From the NCBI GenBank assembly GCA_021613375.1, contig JAJQXZ010000028.1, positions 528,501-592,500 of the forward strand: 64,000 nucleotides of DNA, given 5' to 3'. The position numbers and the translations under genes are program-made. Below the pieces are notes generated by a model. It made no database searches. It saw only the letters and a list, made by a program, of their open reading frames with translations, and was not told where the DNA came from. Position 1 is the stretch's first letter. Each line of letters begins with the position of its first letter. The stretch is from Megaleporinus macrocephalus (taxonomy: Eukaryota > Chordata > Actinopteri > Characiformes > Anostomidae). Below are positions 46,120 through 57,729 of this stretch, one piece after another.

Positions 46120-47715
46120 AAAAAAATAAAGTGGTATTGACTAAAGAGTACATTTTGAAGCAATTATTTACAATAGAAAGTTTTATTAAAAACAAACATG
46201 TTTTTTCTATCATATGGGCTATTGAAATGACGTTTACTCCAATATACAATATACAATATACATTCTTTTCCAAAGTCAGGATTTTAATACAGAAATGATA
46301 CATACATTTTTAATTCCAAAGTATCAACAGTAGACTTAATATCTTTAAAATACAGTTTTCATCTTTACCTTCAGTGAAGTTCACCTACAGCAACAAAATG
46401 ATTCACTAAGTTTGTCCGCTCCAGATCAAACAGCATACTATCAGTTTTATCAGTACATACCAACGAAGTGTAGTGACTGTTGTACTTGCTGCGCACAACC
46501 ACGTGGGTGTGAACCATTATTGGGCTAGTCTGCCTTTCCCTTGTCAGTTATTGCGCAATGAAAAAGCAAACACTGGTTGTTCTGGGCCACATTTTTCCAT
46601 AGCCCAGAGTTAGGCTGGTATGACCCCTGGATTCTACAACTGCCAGACAAATATTACTGTCTGGTGGGCCTCAGTTTGTTACTTATCCAGCCCTAAACTA
46701 CAGCTATAACAACAATGTACTTCAGTGGACTTCATTTTGACATGTTCAGATTTAAAGGCTCTTAAAAACAAAATAATACTGAGAAAAGTAGAACACAGAG
46801 TTACAGTACTGACAGATCTCAGGGTGATCTGCAAATTGTAACCATTCATTTGCTCTTAACCCATTGGTGTTCATATTCAGGGTCCTTATTGAGGTCCATA
46901 TGTTCTCAGAACTTGCTTGAACAAACATCTGAAGGCAATATGGCTACAAAGTCAGTTTTTATCACTTAGTCCATCATATTACATTTGGAAGAACAACAGA
47001 AATTCCATGTTTGATTGGAAACTTCCGTTACTTGACTGCATGTACAAGTGGGTGCTATTAGATGTTCATCCAAGATTAGGCTCACATATGTGCAGTGGGT
47101 CCAATAAACAATAGTCTGAAAGCTTGACCAAGTGGTAACAGTGATCCAGAAGGGTGGGCTGATGATCTGGACCAATTGAATGCAGTGGCTATAGACACAT
47201 CAGAGCAGACTTTTCTGGATGTGTCTCAAATCGACCCCTTTTTTCGTATGCGTTAGAATAGACATTGAACGTTCATTCTCAAGTGATATTCCACAGTGTA
47301 TCTCAAAATGTAGTGGACAAACATGTGCCCTAATGTATCTCAGAACAAACTGCAAATCAAACCAACAACTGACAATAAGTCATTTAAGGTGGTAGTGAAA
47401 TCAAGAACTCAAACATCTGTACACAAACACATGGTATCAAAAATACATGTTTAGTATATTCCACACTTTAGTGTTTTAAATTGTAAACTATATATGCATG
47501 TTGTCCAACTTTTGCTAGCCTAAACTCCAAAAACTGTGAGGAGAAGTGCAGATCTCCGCCATCTGCTGGTTGAGTTTACACCATTTTGAATTGCCAGCCA
47601 CTTTACCTAAATCACTTAAATGTAACGGAGGTGAAGGATAGGAAATACCATGTTATACAACCTGTAACGTAAAGCATGTCCAGTATATTGTAAACTCACA
47701 CTCATATCTTTTTTG
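46120..47715. other. Intergenic, nothing recognised
   Basis: AT-rich sequence between the local-duplicate cluster and the 39-bp minisatellite. Open frames are short and unconserved in pattern. Confidence 0.5.
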
Positions 47716-47719
47716 ATAT

Positions 47720-48655
47720 GGTAATGATGTAATGGAGAAAAGACAAATTCTATATAGAAGAAATGATGTCATGAAGAGCAGATACTTTCTGTAGAATGGT
47801 AATGACATAGAGAGAAGATGCGTACTTTAGAATGGTAATGATATCATAGAAAGAAAGAGAATATCTATAGAATAGTAATTAAGATATGGAGAGATAACTT
47901 CTATAGAATGATTATGTTCTATAGAATGACTATGATGTCATAGATACCTTCTATGGAATGGTAATGATATCATAATACAAAACACTTTCTATAGAACTGT
48001 AATAATGTCATAAAGAAGAAAGCACCTTCTATAGAATGTTAATGATGTAATAAAGAGCAGATACCTTCTATAGAATGACAATGATGTCATAAAGAGTAGA
48101 CACCGTCCATAGAATGACAATCATTTCATAAATACAAGAAACATTCTGTAGAATTGTTATGATGTCACAGAAGGCAGACAACTGTTATAGAATGACAATG
48201 ATGTCATTAAGAACAGGCACCTTCTGTAGAATGACAATGATGTCATAAAGGGCAGACACCGTCCATAGAATGACAATCATGTCATAAATACAATAAACAT
48301 TCTGTAGAATTGTTATGATGTCATAGAAGGCAGACAACTGTTATAGAATGACAATGATGTCATTAAGAACAGGCACCTTCTGTAGAATGATAATGATGTC
48401 ATAAAGAGCAAACAAATTCCATAGAATGACAATGATATCATAAATACATGACACTTTCTGTAGAATTCTAATGATGTCATAGAAGGCAGACACCTGTCAT
48501 AGAACGACAATGATGTCAGAAAGAGCAGACACATTTTGCAGAATTGTAATGATGTCATTAGGAACAGGCACCTTCTATAGAATGATGATGTCATAAAGAG
48601 CAGAAATGTTTTATAGAATTACAATGATGTCATAAAGGAAAGGTACTTTGTTAAT
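47720..48655. repeat. 39-bp minisatellite, about 23 units
   Basis: Unit 'gcagacaccttctatagaat' plus 'gacaatgatgtcataaaga' (period 39 bp, e.g. 48041 to 48080). It begins degenerate and is more regular between 48000 and 48600, where a two- to three-unit block (48120-48240 and 48265-48390) is duplicated. It lies about 240 bp downstream of the FAM110 stop codon, so it may be in that gene's 3' UTR. Confidence 0.9.
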
Positions 48656-48893
48656 CATATCAGAAAGGTGATCTAACCCCCCTATGATGCCGTCCCCGAC
48701 ATTACATGAGGTTTTTCAACCTGTGACAGATTTTCTGCAGGAATCAAAATCTAAAGTAACAGATAAGCTATAAAAAATAAGAACACAGGTTAGTAGAGGC
48801 CAAGCAAACATAGACACTATATTCTAGCGTAGGCTAAACAACCACACCGTAAAGAAAAAGCTACAACACACGTATACTTTTTATCGAGACCGA

Positions 48894-50273
48894 TTAATCC
48901 AGATCTCGCAGCATTTTCCCCGACTGGGTGGCATTTCTGCAGCTGTACAGCCACTTGATAATCCGAGCGTTGCGCTCTATGACCGACGGCCCTTGTCCGG
49001 GTTTCTTGTCCAGTAGCTCGTCCTCATGAAGCCCATCACTGCGGTTACTGCTGGCCTGCGAAAAGCCATCGTCCGAGGTGACCACGCTCACGCTCCTGAC
49101 CATTCTGGTGCCAGTAAACTCTTCCTCCGTCCCCTCTGAGTGCAAGCAGAAATTGTCCCGCCCCACCAACTCAATGACTTCCTCGTCGAGCCCGCAGTAC
49201 GTGAAGAAGGTGTCAAAGTCGGCAAAGTTTCTGGAGTAGCGTGAGCTGATGTCCGAGTGTGAGCGCGACACCCTGTTTCTGCGGCTGGAACGCTCTATCC
49301 GCTTCACTGCAGCTGGTTGGGAGTCCTCGTCTGGATCTGCAGCTCTCGGTTTCCAAACAACATCCTCCACCACCTCTGTTGTTTGTTTACTAGCAGCGTC
49401 CAGTGGATCACAAGTAACCACCGCTGTTGGTTTCCTAACAGCGCCCACTCGGTCACCTGGAACTGCTGCTATTGGTTTCCTACTAGTGTCCACCTGATCA
49501 CCTGGAACTGCTGCTGTTGGTTTCCTACCAGTGTCCACTCGATCACCTGTAATCACCAGTGTTGGTTTCCTACCAGTGTCCACTCGATCACCTGCAACCG
49601 CCAGTGTTGGTGTCCTATCAATGTCCACTCGACCACCTGCAACCGCCAGTGTTGGTTTCCTACCAGTGTCCACTCGATCACCTGCAACTGCCACTACTGG
49701 TTTCCTACCAGTGTCCACTCGATCACCTGCAACTACCACAATTGGTTTCCCAGCAGCATCCACTCGTTCACCTGTGACCACTGCTGTTGGTTTCCTATCA
49801 GCGTCCACTCGGTTGCTCGCAACCACTGCCGCCAGTTTCCCACTAACATTCTGCTGATCATGCTCGCTGCCGTTACCCTCCTCAGTTAGCATCGGGTGGT
49901 CATTAGCCTCAGGCCGTTTGGTCAGTTTCTTACCAGTCCTGGTCGGCGAGCCCCTCTGGAGCTCCCCCTTGTGTCGGTACAGTAAAAGCGAGTCAGGTCG
50001 TTTCTTGCTGCTGTTTCTCTTCACCACGTTCACCTCCTGCGGTGAGTCTTCTCCGGTAGCGCTAGCCGGAGTGTTGGGAGCCTCTTCGCTCCGCTCGGGG
50101 GATCCTGGGTCGGTAACGCTCTCTGGGGTTAACGGCTGCTGGGTCCTGATGTACTCAGGTTTGGTGGCAGCTAACCGCTCGGCAGCGCTGCGGCCTGTGG
50201 CCTCACGTTCCCGCTCCATCTGCTTCCTCAGGTACTCGGGCCCCTTCTGCAGAATCCGTGAAGTGTCCAGCAT
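48894..50273 (-). CDS. fam110c: FAM110 family protein, best fit FAM110C (single coding exon)
   Basis: 459 residues, ATG at 50271-50273, TAA at 48894-48896. The N-terminal FAM110 motif is ILQKGPEYLRKQMERE then SAAERLAATKPEYIRTQ (residues 7-45). The C-terminal domain has RSHSDISSRYSRNFADFDTF, FTYCGLDEEVIELVGRDNF (337-375), RSVSVVTSDDGFSQ (393-406) and VIERNARIIKWLYSC (431-445). FAM110 proteins are intronless in their coding part, as here, and associate with centrosomes and microtubules; FAM110C has been linked to cell spreading and AKT signalling. GPEYLRKQM is closer to FAM110C than to B (GPDYFRRQ) or A, so the C call is likely but not certain. Residues 146-295 are ten 15-residue repeats not expected in the family. 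A noncoding upstream exon is probable (acceptor-like gttctag near 50310). Confidence 0.9.
   Translation of the reverse strand: MLDTSRILQKGPEYLRKQMEREREATGRSAAERLAATKPEYIRTQQPLTPESVTDPGSPERSEEAPNTPASATGEDSPQEVNVVKRNSSKKRPDSLLLYRHKGELQRGSPTRTGKKLTKRPEANDHPMLTEEGNGSEHDQQNVSGKLAAVVASNRVDADRKPTAVVTGERVDAAGKPIVVVAGDRVDTGRKPVVAVAGDRVDTGRKPTLAVAGGRVDIDRTPTLAVAGDRVDTGRKPTLVITGDRVDTGRKPTAAVPGDQVDTSRKPIAAVPGDRVGAVRKPTAVVTCDPLDAASKQTTEVVEDVVWKPRAADPDEDSQPAAVKRIERSSRRNRVSRSHSDISSRYSRNFADFDTFFTYCGLDEEVIELVGRDNFCLHSEGTEEEFTGTRMVRSVSVVTSDDGFSQASSNRSDGLHEDELLDKKPGQGPSVIERNARIIKWLYSCRNATQSGKMLRDLD
49389..49838 (-). repeat. fam110c: 45-bp coding minisatellite (ten units) inside FAM110 gene
   Basis: Ten consecutive 45-bp units, exactly in frame, encode KPTLVITGDRVDTGR-type 15-mers (residues 146-295); GDRVD and the Arg/Lys-Pro joint are the most constant. 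The DNA is GC-rich (caccwgatcacctg-type core on + strand). Length change by unit would preserve the frame. The open frames on the + strand here are shadows of the repeat. Confidence 0.95.
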
Positions 50274-50890
50274 TTTTAGTTTCGGCAGTAAAAACAGGTC
50301 GTATTCCTAGAACATTAGATTTAACAGCGGCGTTCAGCTCAGTAAGCTGTAGCCCGGAGAAGTAAAAACTCACAGTGGGAGAGGCAGTCCTGTTACAGCA
50401 TGTCATAACACTGAACACACACACATACTGCTGACAACCACACCTGCACTCTTACTTTTCCACACACACCCAGCAGATCCTTCACGGTTTAAGCCAACAC
50501 AAGAGGAAAGAAAGGAAAACCTGATATTGACTTTCAGCACATGCCAGATTCCTCACGGACTGTTTGGGCTTCCAGCTGAGATGTCTTTACATATACCTAC
50601 AACCCGACCATAGAGTTTGTAATTAGGCTATGCAGGTATGAAGCTAACCATGTGGTAATGATTTACTGGAGCATGAGTGAGATGTGTAAGTAATCGTGAA
50701 AGGACAGTCACTAAGGTCTGGTTGGTAATGGAGGAGGGACGTAGAGCAAGGTTAGGTCCCTGTCTGACAAAACCTAAAAAAAAAACTGCCTCAAGGGAAA
50801 ATTCCACCCGTTCTGGGAAATGCTCTGTTCTAGAGAATCTTGGTCACACCGGTAGTGACAGGAACCAGACGTCTCACGTGCCTTAAGCAC
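50274..50890. other. 5' flank of the FAM110 gene
   Basis: Moderate GC, no repeats until the MITE at 50891. It probably contains 5' UTR and promoter, but no core promoter motif is convincing. Confidence 0.4.
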
Positions 50891-51126
50891 ATATCATCAT
50901 TGTCCAATGAAAAACGGGTATCTCTAAAATGGCAACTTTACAGGAGAGGCCTTCACTTTCAATAGAAGTCAATGGAACCTGATTTTTTTCTATGCTGTTT
51001 TGGAGCATTTCTATTTGTCCATTCAACAATATAGAAGGCAGCTGCGGCATTTAATTGATGTAAAAAAAAAACCTGAAATCGATAAAAATGGGGATACATG
51101 TTTTTCACTGGACAGCGACGATATGT
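50891..51126. mobile_element. MITE family A copy (near full length)
   Basis: Ends atatcatcattgtccaatga and cactggacagcgacgatatg; interior 'ggcaactttacaggagaggc', 'gaagtcaatggaacctgatt'. One of the best-preserved copies. Confidence 0.8.
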
Positions 51127-51339
51127 AGGAGGGGTTTGTGGGGTTCAGACTTACCCCACTTACCCCAGGGTATCATCAGCATCATATTATATATAAATAT
51201 ATATATATATATACTCAGATGGTTGTGGGTAAATGTAGTAGGTATGTTTAAATGTAATAATTAAATACATTATTCAATTATTAAATTGCATTAAATTAAA
51301 TGTATTCAATTTATAGTATGTTTAAAGGGCCCAGGCAGC

Positions 51340-52766
51340 ACGGTGGTGTAGTGGTTAGTACGGTGGTGTAGTGGTTAGTATGGTGGTGTAGTGGTTAGTA
51401 TGGTGGTGTAGTGGTTAGTATGGTGGTGTAGTGGTTAGTACGGTGGTGTAGTGGTTAGTATGGTGGTGTAGTGGTTAGTACGGTGGTGTAGTGGTTAGTA
51501 TGGTGGTGTAGTGGTTAGTATGGTGGTGTAGTGGTTAGTATGGTGGTGTAGTGATTAGTACGGTGGTGTAGTGGTTAGTACGGTGGTGTAGTGGTTAGTA
51601 TGGTGGTGTAGTGGTTAGTACGGTGGTGTAGTGATTAGTACGGTGGTGTAGTGGTTAGTACGGTGGTGTAGTGGTTAGTACGGTGGTGTAGTGGTTAGTA
51701 TGGTGGTGTAGTGGTTAGTACGGTGGTGTAGTGGTTAGTACGGTGGTGTAGTGGTTAGTATGGTGGTGTAGTGGTTAGTACGGTGGTGTAGTGGTTAGTA
51801 TGGTGGTGTAGTGGTTAGTATGGTGGTGTAGTGGTTAGTACGGTGGCGTAGTGGTTAGTATGGTGGTGTAGTGGTTAGTATGGTGGTGTAGTGGTTAGTA
51901 CGGTGGTGTAGTGGTTAGTACATTGGTGTAGTGGTCAGTATGGTGGTGTAGTGGTTAGTACGGTGGTGTAGTGGTTAGTACAATGGTGTAGTGGTTAGTA
52001 TGGTGGTGTAGTGGTTAGTACGGTGGTGTGGTGGTGTAGTGGTTAGTACGGTGGTGTAGTGGTTAGTACGGTGGTGTAGTGGCTAGTACGGTGGTGTAGT
52101 GGTTAGTACGGTGGTGTAGTGGTTAGTATGGTGGTGTAGTGGTTAGTACGGTGTTGTAGTGGTTAGTATGGTGGTGTAGTGGTTAGTACGGTGGTGTAGT
52201 GGTTAGTACAGTGGTGTAGTAGTTAGTACGGTGGTGTAGTGGTTAGTACGGTGGTGTAGTGGTTAGTATGGTGGTGTAGGGGTTAGTATGGTGGTGTAGT
52301 GGTTAGTCTGGTGGTGTAGTGTTAGTATGTTGGTGTAGTGGTTAGCTCAGTGGTGTAGTGGTTAGTATGGTGGTGTAGTGGTTAGTATGGTGGTGTAGTG
52401 GTTAGTATGGTGGTATAGTGTTAGTACAGTGGTGTAGTGGTTAGTATAGTGGTGTAGTGGTAAGTATGGTGGTGTAGTGGTTAGTATGGTGGTGTAGTGG
52501 TTAGTACGGTGGTGTAGTGGTAAGTATGGTGGTGTAGTGGTTAGTATGGTGGTGTAGTGGTTAGTACGGTGGTGTAGTGGTTAGTACGGTGGTGTAGTGG
52601 TTAGTATGGTGGTGTAGTGGTTAGTATAGTGGTGTAGTGGTAAGTATGGTGGTGTAGTGGTTAGTATGGTGGTGTAGTGGTTAGTACGGTGGTGTAGTGG
52701 TAAGTATGGTGGTGTAGTGGTTAGTATGGTGGTGTAGTGGTTAGTACGGTGGTGTAGTGATTAGCA
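51340..52766. repeat. 20-bp minisatellite of about 71 units, SINE A-box derived
   Basis: Unit acggtggtgtagtggttagt, very homogeneous, with mostly C/T variation at the second base (acgg/atgg). The left border 'gggcccaggcagcacggtgg' looks like the 5' head of a tRNA-derived SINE, and the unit contains the A-box-like TGGTGTAGTGG. Rare 19-bp units (about 52320 and 52416) and a 9-bp extension at 52028 shift the phase. No B box follows it. Length divided by period gives about 71 units. Confidence 0.95.
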
Positions 52767-53860
52767 CTAGTTATTATTAACCTAACATGGTTTATAAGTG
52801 ATACAAGACTCTAATTTAATTCTGTTGATTCTCTCTTGGTTTTGTTTTGTTTTGGATTGTTATATTACATTACAGTCTACAGTTAGTGTCATTTGGTTTC
52901 TCGTAAAAAGGCGCTGGGGCATGTTTTAACGTTCCCGGATGTGCTGATGCAACATATATATAAATTACTGCTGTTTTGCTTTGTGCTTCATTAAAACTGT
53001 ATGGTAGACATTTAATATACTGGTATATAGGTTGGGTGGGACTAAATTGCTGATTAGGCTACACGGTGACATCACAAAACAACACATTTGAAATAAATGT
53101 TTCTATGAGATCCCTTTAAGAACTCTCGTGTCAACACAGTGAATTTTAATAATAGTGACAAATATTCATATATTGTTATTTAAAATATGTTATTTGGCAC
53201 GTGAGTTCTGAAGACCCTATCTATCTCTGTGTCTGTCCATGTACCTGAGTTATCTTCCTTGTTCCTCCTCCTGTGAAATTCTGAGTTCACTATGATTCAA
53301 AGATAACTGGGGAGGGTTATTTGTAACTACAACAGCATAGAACCAGGAACCCTGACGCTGATACCAGAGATTTATAGCTGACCATGTAAATGTAGGCTGT
53401 GTTAAGAGGCCCAGCAGATGGCAGTATCGTGCTGGTAGCGTGTGCACATGCATGAGGGTATACTTGCTATTCTAATATGGGGTCAAACCTTCATCTAAGT
53501 GGCTTGTGGCTTGTTTTTCGTGACGCAAAACATAATTGCATCCTGCTGAGTATCGCCAGCGTATTTGAAGTTAAGTAGCCGCCTGTAAGCTTTCCTTTTA
53601 TCACCTGAAGTGATTCCCTCCCACAAACTGCCACTGTAATCCCCAAACACTGCGGAGGATTTGATGATCCGTTCATTCAGAAGTGCCTCCGCGATTATGG
53701 TAATCATATTCATCAGAAGGGAACGATTCAGGAACATTAACCCTAGCGGGCCCTGAGATCTCAGGTATAGACGTAACATGACCAGGATGGGTAAACGGTG
53801 GAGGGCCTGTCTGTGGCCTACACTTCAGTTCTTTACCAAAACTACATTACTTATACGTTA
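52767..53860. other. Intergenic, one uncharacterised open frame
   Basis: No gene recognised. A - strand open frame at 53495-53779 (94 codons, with GDYSGSLWEG and DKRKAYRRLLNFKYAGDT) does not match any family I know, and I do not call it a gene. Confidence 0.4.
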
Positions 53861-53865
53861 TTTTC

Positions 53866-54396
53866 ATGTTGTTGGAAGACCTCCTCCTCACCCATCACCA
53901 GCCAGCTCTCCTGTCCATCTGTCCCAACTGCAGCACCCTCAGTTACATCACTGTGCCATCCAGATGTACCAGCATTGAGATAGGATGGGACTGTTTCAGC
54001 TCACGCCCACTTTACATAGAGACTCAGTCAGAGACTGCCTCAGTCAGAGACTACCTCAGTCAGAGACTACCTCAGTCAGAGACTGCCTCTACTTGTGCAA
54101 CTTCTAAAGCTTCCACATCCAGACTTCAAACAGAGACTCTCTCAGCTTTTCTTTGGTATGTAGTTTATTAAACTGTAAATACTGTTTGACCAGAGGAGGA
54201 CGGGTCTCCCCTTGAGAGTCTTGGTTCCTCCCAAGGTTTCTTCCTCCAGTCTGAGGGAGTTTTTCTTGCCACTGTTGCCTCTGGCTTGCTCACTGGGAGA
54301 TATATATGTTGTAACTGTCTGTTTTCAAACTTCTGTAAAGCTGCTTTGTGACAACATCATTGTAAAAAGCGATACACAAATAAACTTGAATTAATT
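53866..54396 (+). mobile_element. LINE 3' end, copy 1 (same family as 57730-58910)
   Basis: Runs 'ctgtcccaactgcagcaccc', 'gtttcagctcacgcccactt', 'ggtttcttcctccagtctga', 'gtttttcttgccactgttgc', 'gtaaagctgctttgtgacaa', ending 'cgatacacaaataaacttga'. Same order as the inverse copy. It contains a small internal (tcagtcagagactacc)n expansion near 54030-54090. Confidence 0.8.
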
Positions 54397-54409
54397 TGAA
54401 GAAGTATAT

Positions 54410-54666
54410 GTATATCGTCACTGTCCATTGAAAAACATGTCTTCATTTTTTGTCGATTTTGAGTTTTTTACATTGTTTGAACACGCCAATGGTCATTTAC
54501 ATTGTGTGAAAAATTCATGATGAATGGACCAATAGAAGTGCTCCAAAATTGCTCAGAAAAATTCTGGTTCCATAGACTTACATTGAAAGTAAAGTATGTT
54601 TTTGGTCTCTCCTGTAAAGTTGCAATTTTGAAGATACTAGTTTTTCATTGGACAGCGACGATATAT
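54410..54666. mobile_element. MITE family A copy (near full length)
   Basis: Ends gtatatcgtcactgtccatt and cattggacagcgacgatata, interior inverted relative to 50891. It inserted right after the LINE tail. Confidence 0.8.
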
Positions 54667-55134
54667 TAATATTAGTAGTTAACAGACGGCTTCATGAGTA
54701 ATAAGTATAACAATTAGCATGAGGAGGTGGAGAGAAACATAAACAATGAATCTAAGACCACCGCTCAGTACAGACTGTCCAGTTCTCAGCTCAGCTCTCC
54801 CTGCATTGTTAATGTTGTTTGGGTCAGGGGACTGGGATGGTCAATGTTGGTCAATGTCAAAATCTTTATTCTGTGGTCACGGAAAAGTTTCTATGCAGAT
54901 TTGGATGCATGTTTGGGATCTCTGCCCGGCTGGAAGACCCAACCGAACCCTTAGCTTTTGTTTATTTGGCCTGAATTTCGTTTTAAAAACCTTAAGACAC
55001 TTCATGAAGTCCCTGGTGTATATTAACAGGATGCCTGAAGCCTTTGGAAGAAAAATAAAAATAAACAGCCATAAAACATCATTGATCCGCCACTTCTTTC
55101 CTATACGGTCATCCTTTCTTCTACATCAGTTCTG
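54667..55134. other. Intergenic, nothing recognised
   Basis: Overlapping open frames here lack any recognised domain or splice-supported exon. Confidence 0.4.
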
Positions 55135-55322
55135 TTTACAGTTTACCTGTACTCAGGTAGGTGAAGGTAGTGTTACAGTTTACCTGTACACAGGTAGGTG
55201 AAGGTAGTGTTACAGTTTACCTGTACACAGGTAGGTGAAGGTAGTGTTACAGTTTACCTGCACACAGGTAGGTGAAGGTAGTGTTACAGTTTACCTGTAC
55301 ACAGGTAGGTGAAGGTAGTTTT
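55135..55322. repeat. 37-bp minisatellite, SINE-tail type
   Basis: Five units of 'gtttacctgtacacaggtag' plus 'gtgaaggtagtgttaca', identical in sequence class to 9125-9355. Confidence 0.92.
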
Positions 55323-57485
55323 AAGAGTTTTAGGACTCTTATTGGTATAGTGTAAGGTGGTTATCCAGGTGGGAATTTAAACACCAGTTTCCATACAGTA
55401 TTCCAAAATATTTATTTAACTAATCCACTAATTATGAAGCAGGAATGGACATTTTTAGAATTGATACTTATGTATGAAAGACTTTGTACTACTTTAGTGT
55501 TCCTTGCTAAAAGTTAATTATTTAAATTTCCATCCTCATTAATGCAGTTGCGTTGTGATGAGAAATGATAATGTCTAATAATTTGTCAGCCACAACTTCT
55601 ACCTTAAGTCAATAAATATCGTCAATGTCCAAAGAAAATCATGTATCACCACAACAGTAACTTTACAAGAGAGACCAAGTGTGCTTTTTTTAACTCTGAA
55701 TGTAAGTTAATGTAAACAAGTTTTATTCCAAGGGATCATTGGAGAATTTCTATTGGTCCGACAAACATAAAGATACATGATTTTCTTTGGACAAGGACGA
55801 GCTGAACTGTTTCATGGTTTTGTTGTTTATTGTTTTAGTTATTATTCAGAAATGTGGAAAATAGAGGGAAAAAATCTATGGCTAAGTCTGTCCGAATGGG
55901 TTTTACTTGTGAAGGTCAAACTTGGCATGATCCTCCGTTTGTATGTTTTCAGCCGAAAAGCATCTAAGAGCCATCAGAGATCTCAATTTCACGCCTCTCC
56001 ACTCTCTCACGTCTCTCCTGTTCTCTCCTGACCAGTCCTCAGCCAAGACCTGATAAAAGATGGCCTGACTTTGGTGAAGAAAGGCAGTGTTCAGAATACG
56101 ATGTGGTGAAATATGGTTTTATATAAATCCGGTTACCTGGTTATGATTTCAGTTTTGGCCCTGAGGTGACCGTCTCTGGTTGTTTCACTGTATTTTTTTT
56201 TCTTTTCTGGACGATTTTATAACGTTCCTGTTTGTTTGAAGGATCTTTTTTCCACCCTGTTTGATGAAATCTCCCGCCGTGTGGATTTCATGTTGCACAA
56301 CACATTCACACGCATGACGAGGCACTACAGAGAGCGGCGCTGGCCTGATGAGGCAGAGCTCACACACCACGGCGTCTGAGCTGGAGGAATTTCAGTCGGC
56401 TCTTTTATGGGGACATAATATGTAATGTAGCTGTGCAGGGCGTAACCTAAAGTGACAGTAAAAATCCATACCGTCCTCTCCTTAGCCCATATGTACACTT
56501 AATAAGCCGATACATTCCTGCTGTGTGACGTTAACCTCTTCAGTTTTGCAGTGCAGCTACGAGGCTAATGCAGCTAACACATGGCTATGTAGCGGCATGT
56601 TAACCACATATTCATTACATCATTACAACCTCAAGTGAGAATTTTGAGGCAAAAAACATCCTCACACAGAAAGAGGTTTAAAGAAAAGAGCCATTCAAAA
56701 CTTCTTTAGCATGTGGTTTGTATATCTAGCTAGCTAGCATAACAGCTAATCTCTTTGTTGTTAAGTTGTATAAGTTCTGTTGTTACTTCTTTTCTTGCCA
56801 TCAAACTGAAGAGGGAGACCAGTTCAGAGTTCATTCTTGAGGATACCGTGGTCTAAAAGTGGTCTCACGCAACAAGCAAAACACAGCCAATTTAAGTCCA
56901 GCTGACTACAAGCTCAACTGACCCCAACCTGTATTTCCAGGTCACTATCTCAAGGGCTTGGAGCAGTTTTTCTTGGGGCAGGTTCTGCTAAACCATAAAC
57001 TATATGACGGTCATCTGTATAAACAAGCTTTTTCTTACAGACATGGTCTGTTAGAAATATTTACAACAGTTCCCTGACAGAAAGACGATAGCTGACCACC
57101 GCTGGCCCACTACAGGTGGCCATGCAACTGAAATCCAAACCCACTTACGAGTCAAGTCCATGACTCAAGTCTCCATTTCTGTACTGCTGTATTTTTTCTG
57201 AAAACAAAAAAATGTATGATAAATATATATTCACAGCCAGCGATCGTACAGTGGTAGAAACCACATTCGTGAGTTAATGTGAGATTACCAACGTGGAACG
57301 GTTTGTGGTAAGTGTGATAATATAATTAGCACAATGCTAACTAGTGGGGATTAGGCTTCTATAACTTCTTAGCTACATTTGCCTCATTGCTGCAGTGCTA
57401 AAACTGAAAAAGGAGGGCTAACTTCATGGGAGAGAACCAACATTGTCTTCACTGTTGATATAAGTTATAATTTTGGAGAATTGGT
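55323..57485. other. Intergenic, mostly unassigned
   Basis: MITE family A copy at 55615-55800. A stretch around 56150-56400 is GC-richer and looks single-copy. No gene recognised. Confidence 0.4.
55615..55800. mobile_element. MITE family A copy
   Basis: Ends aaatatcgtcaatgtccaaa and attttctttggacaaggacg. Confidence 0.7.
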
Positions 57486-57489
57486 CAGT

Positions 57490-57612
57490 TTGCTCTTTAA
57501 GAAAAAGCTGCTAATGTGCGAGCTGGGAAGAATCATCAATACTGTGGCGCTAGTAGAGAAAGCCCCCCTCTCTTTGGCGAGACCTCTGCAAGCACAGTAA
57601 CCAGAACAAGCT
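57490..57612. repeat. Host repeat fragment (left part), paired with 62482-62583
   Basis: 'gctgctaatgtgcgagctgg', 'gtggcgctagtagagaaagc' and 'cacagtaaccagaacaag' recur at 62482-62583, where they are followed directly by 'tcttgtatggctggaaataa'. At this locus that continuation appears only at 58912. Confidence 0.75.
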
Positions 57613-57729
57613 GGAAATGTATGATTTTTGTGAATTATGAAATCAAATGCTTTAAACTGTTTATGAGGCTTTTGTCAGATTTTATGGGTGATTTTAAATC
57701 AGCAGTAATTTGACCGTTAGCTTTAAGTA

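Noticed and set aside
49317..49889. 190-codon frame on the + strand with Cys/Trp-rich 15-residue repeats
   Set aside because: Antisense shadow of the coding minisatellite in the FAM110 gene, whose - strand frame has both conserved family domains.
51340..52766. CRISPR-like array or tRNA gene cluster
   Set aside because: Units are head-to-tail with no spacers, the organism is a vertebrate, and each unit has only an A-box-like core and no B box or cloverleaf.
54746..55201. 151-codon + strand frame as a gene
   Set aside because: It ends in the 37-bp minisatellite, overlaps other frames, and shows no recognisable domain.
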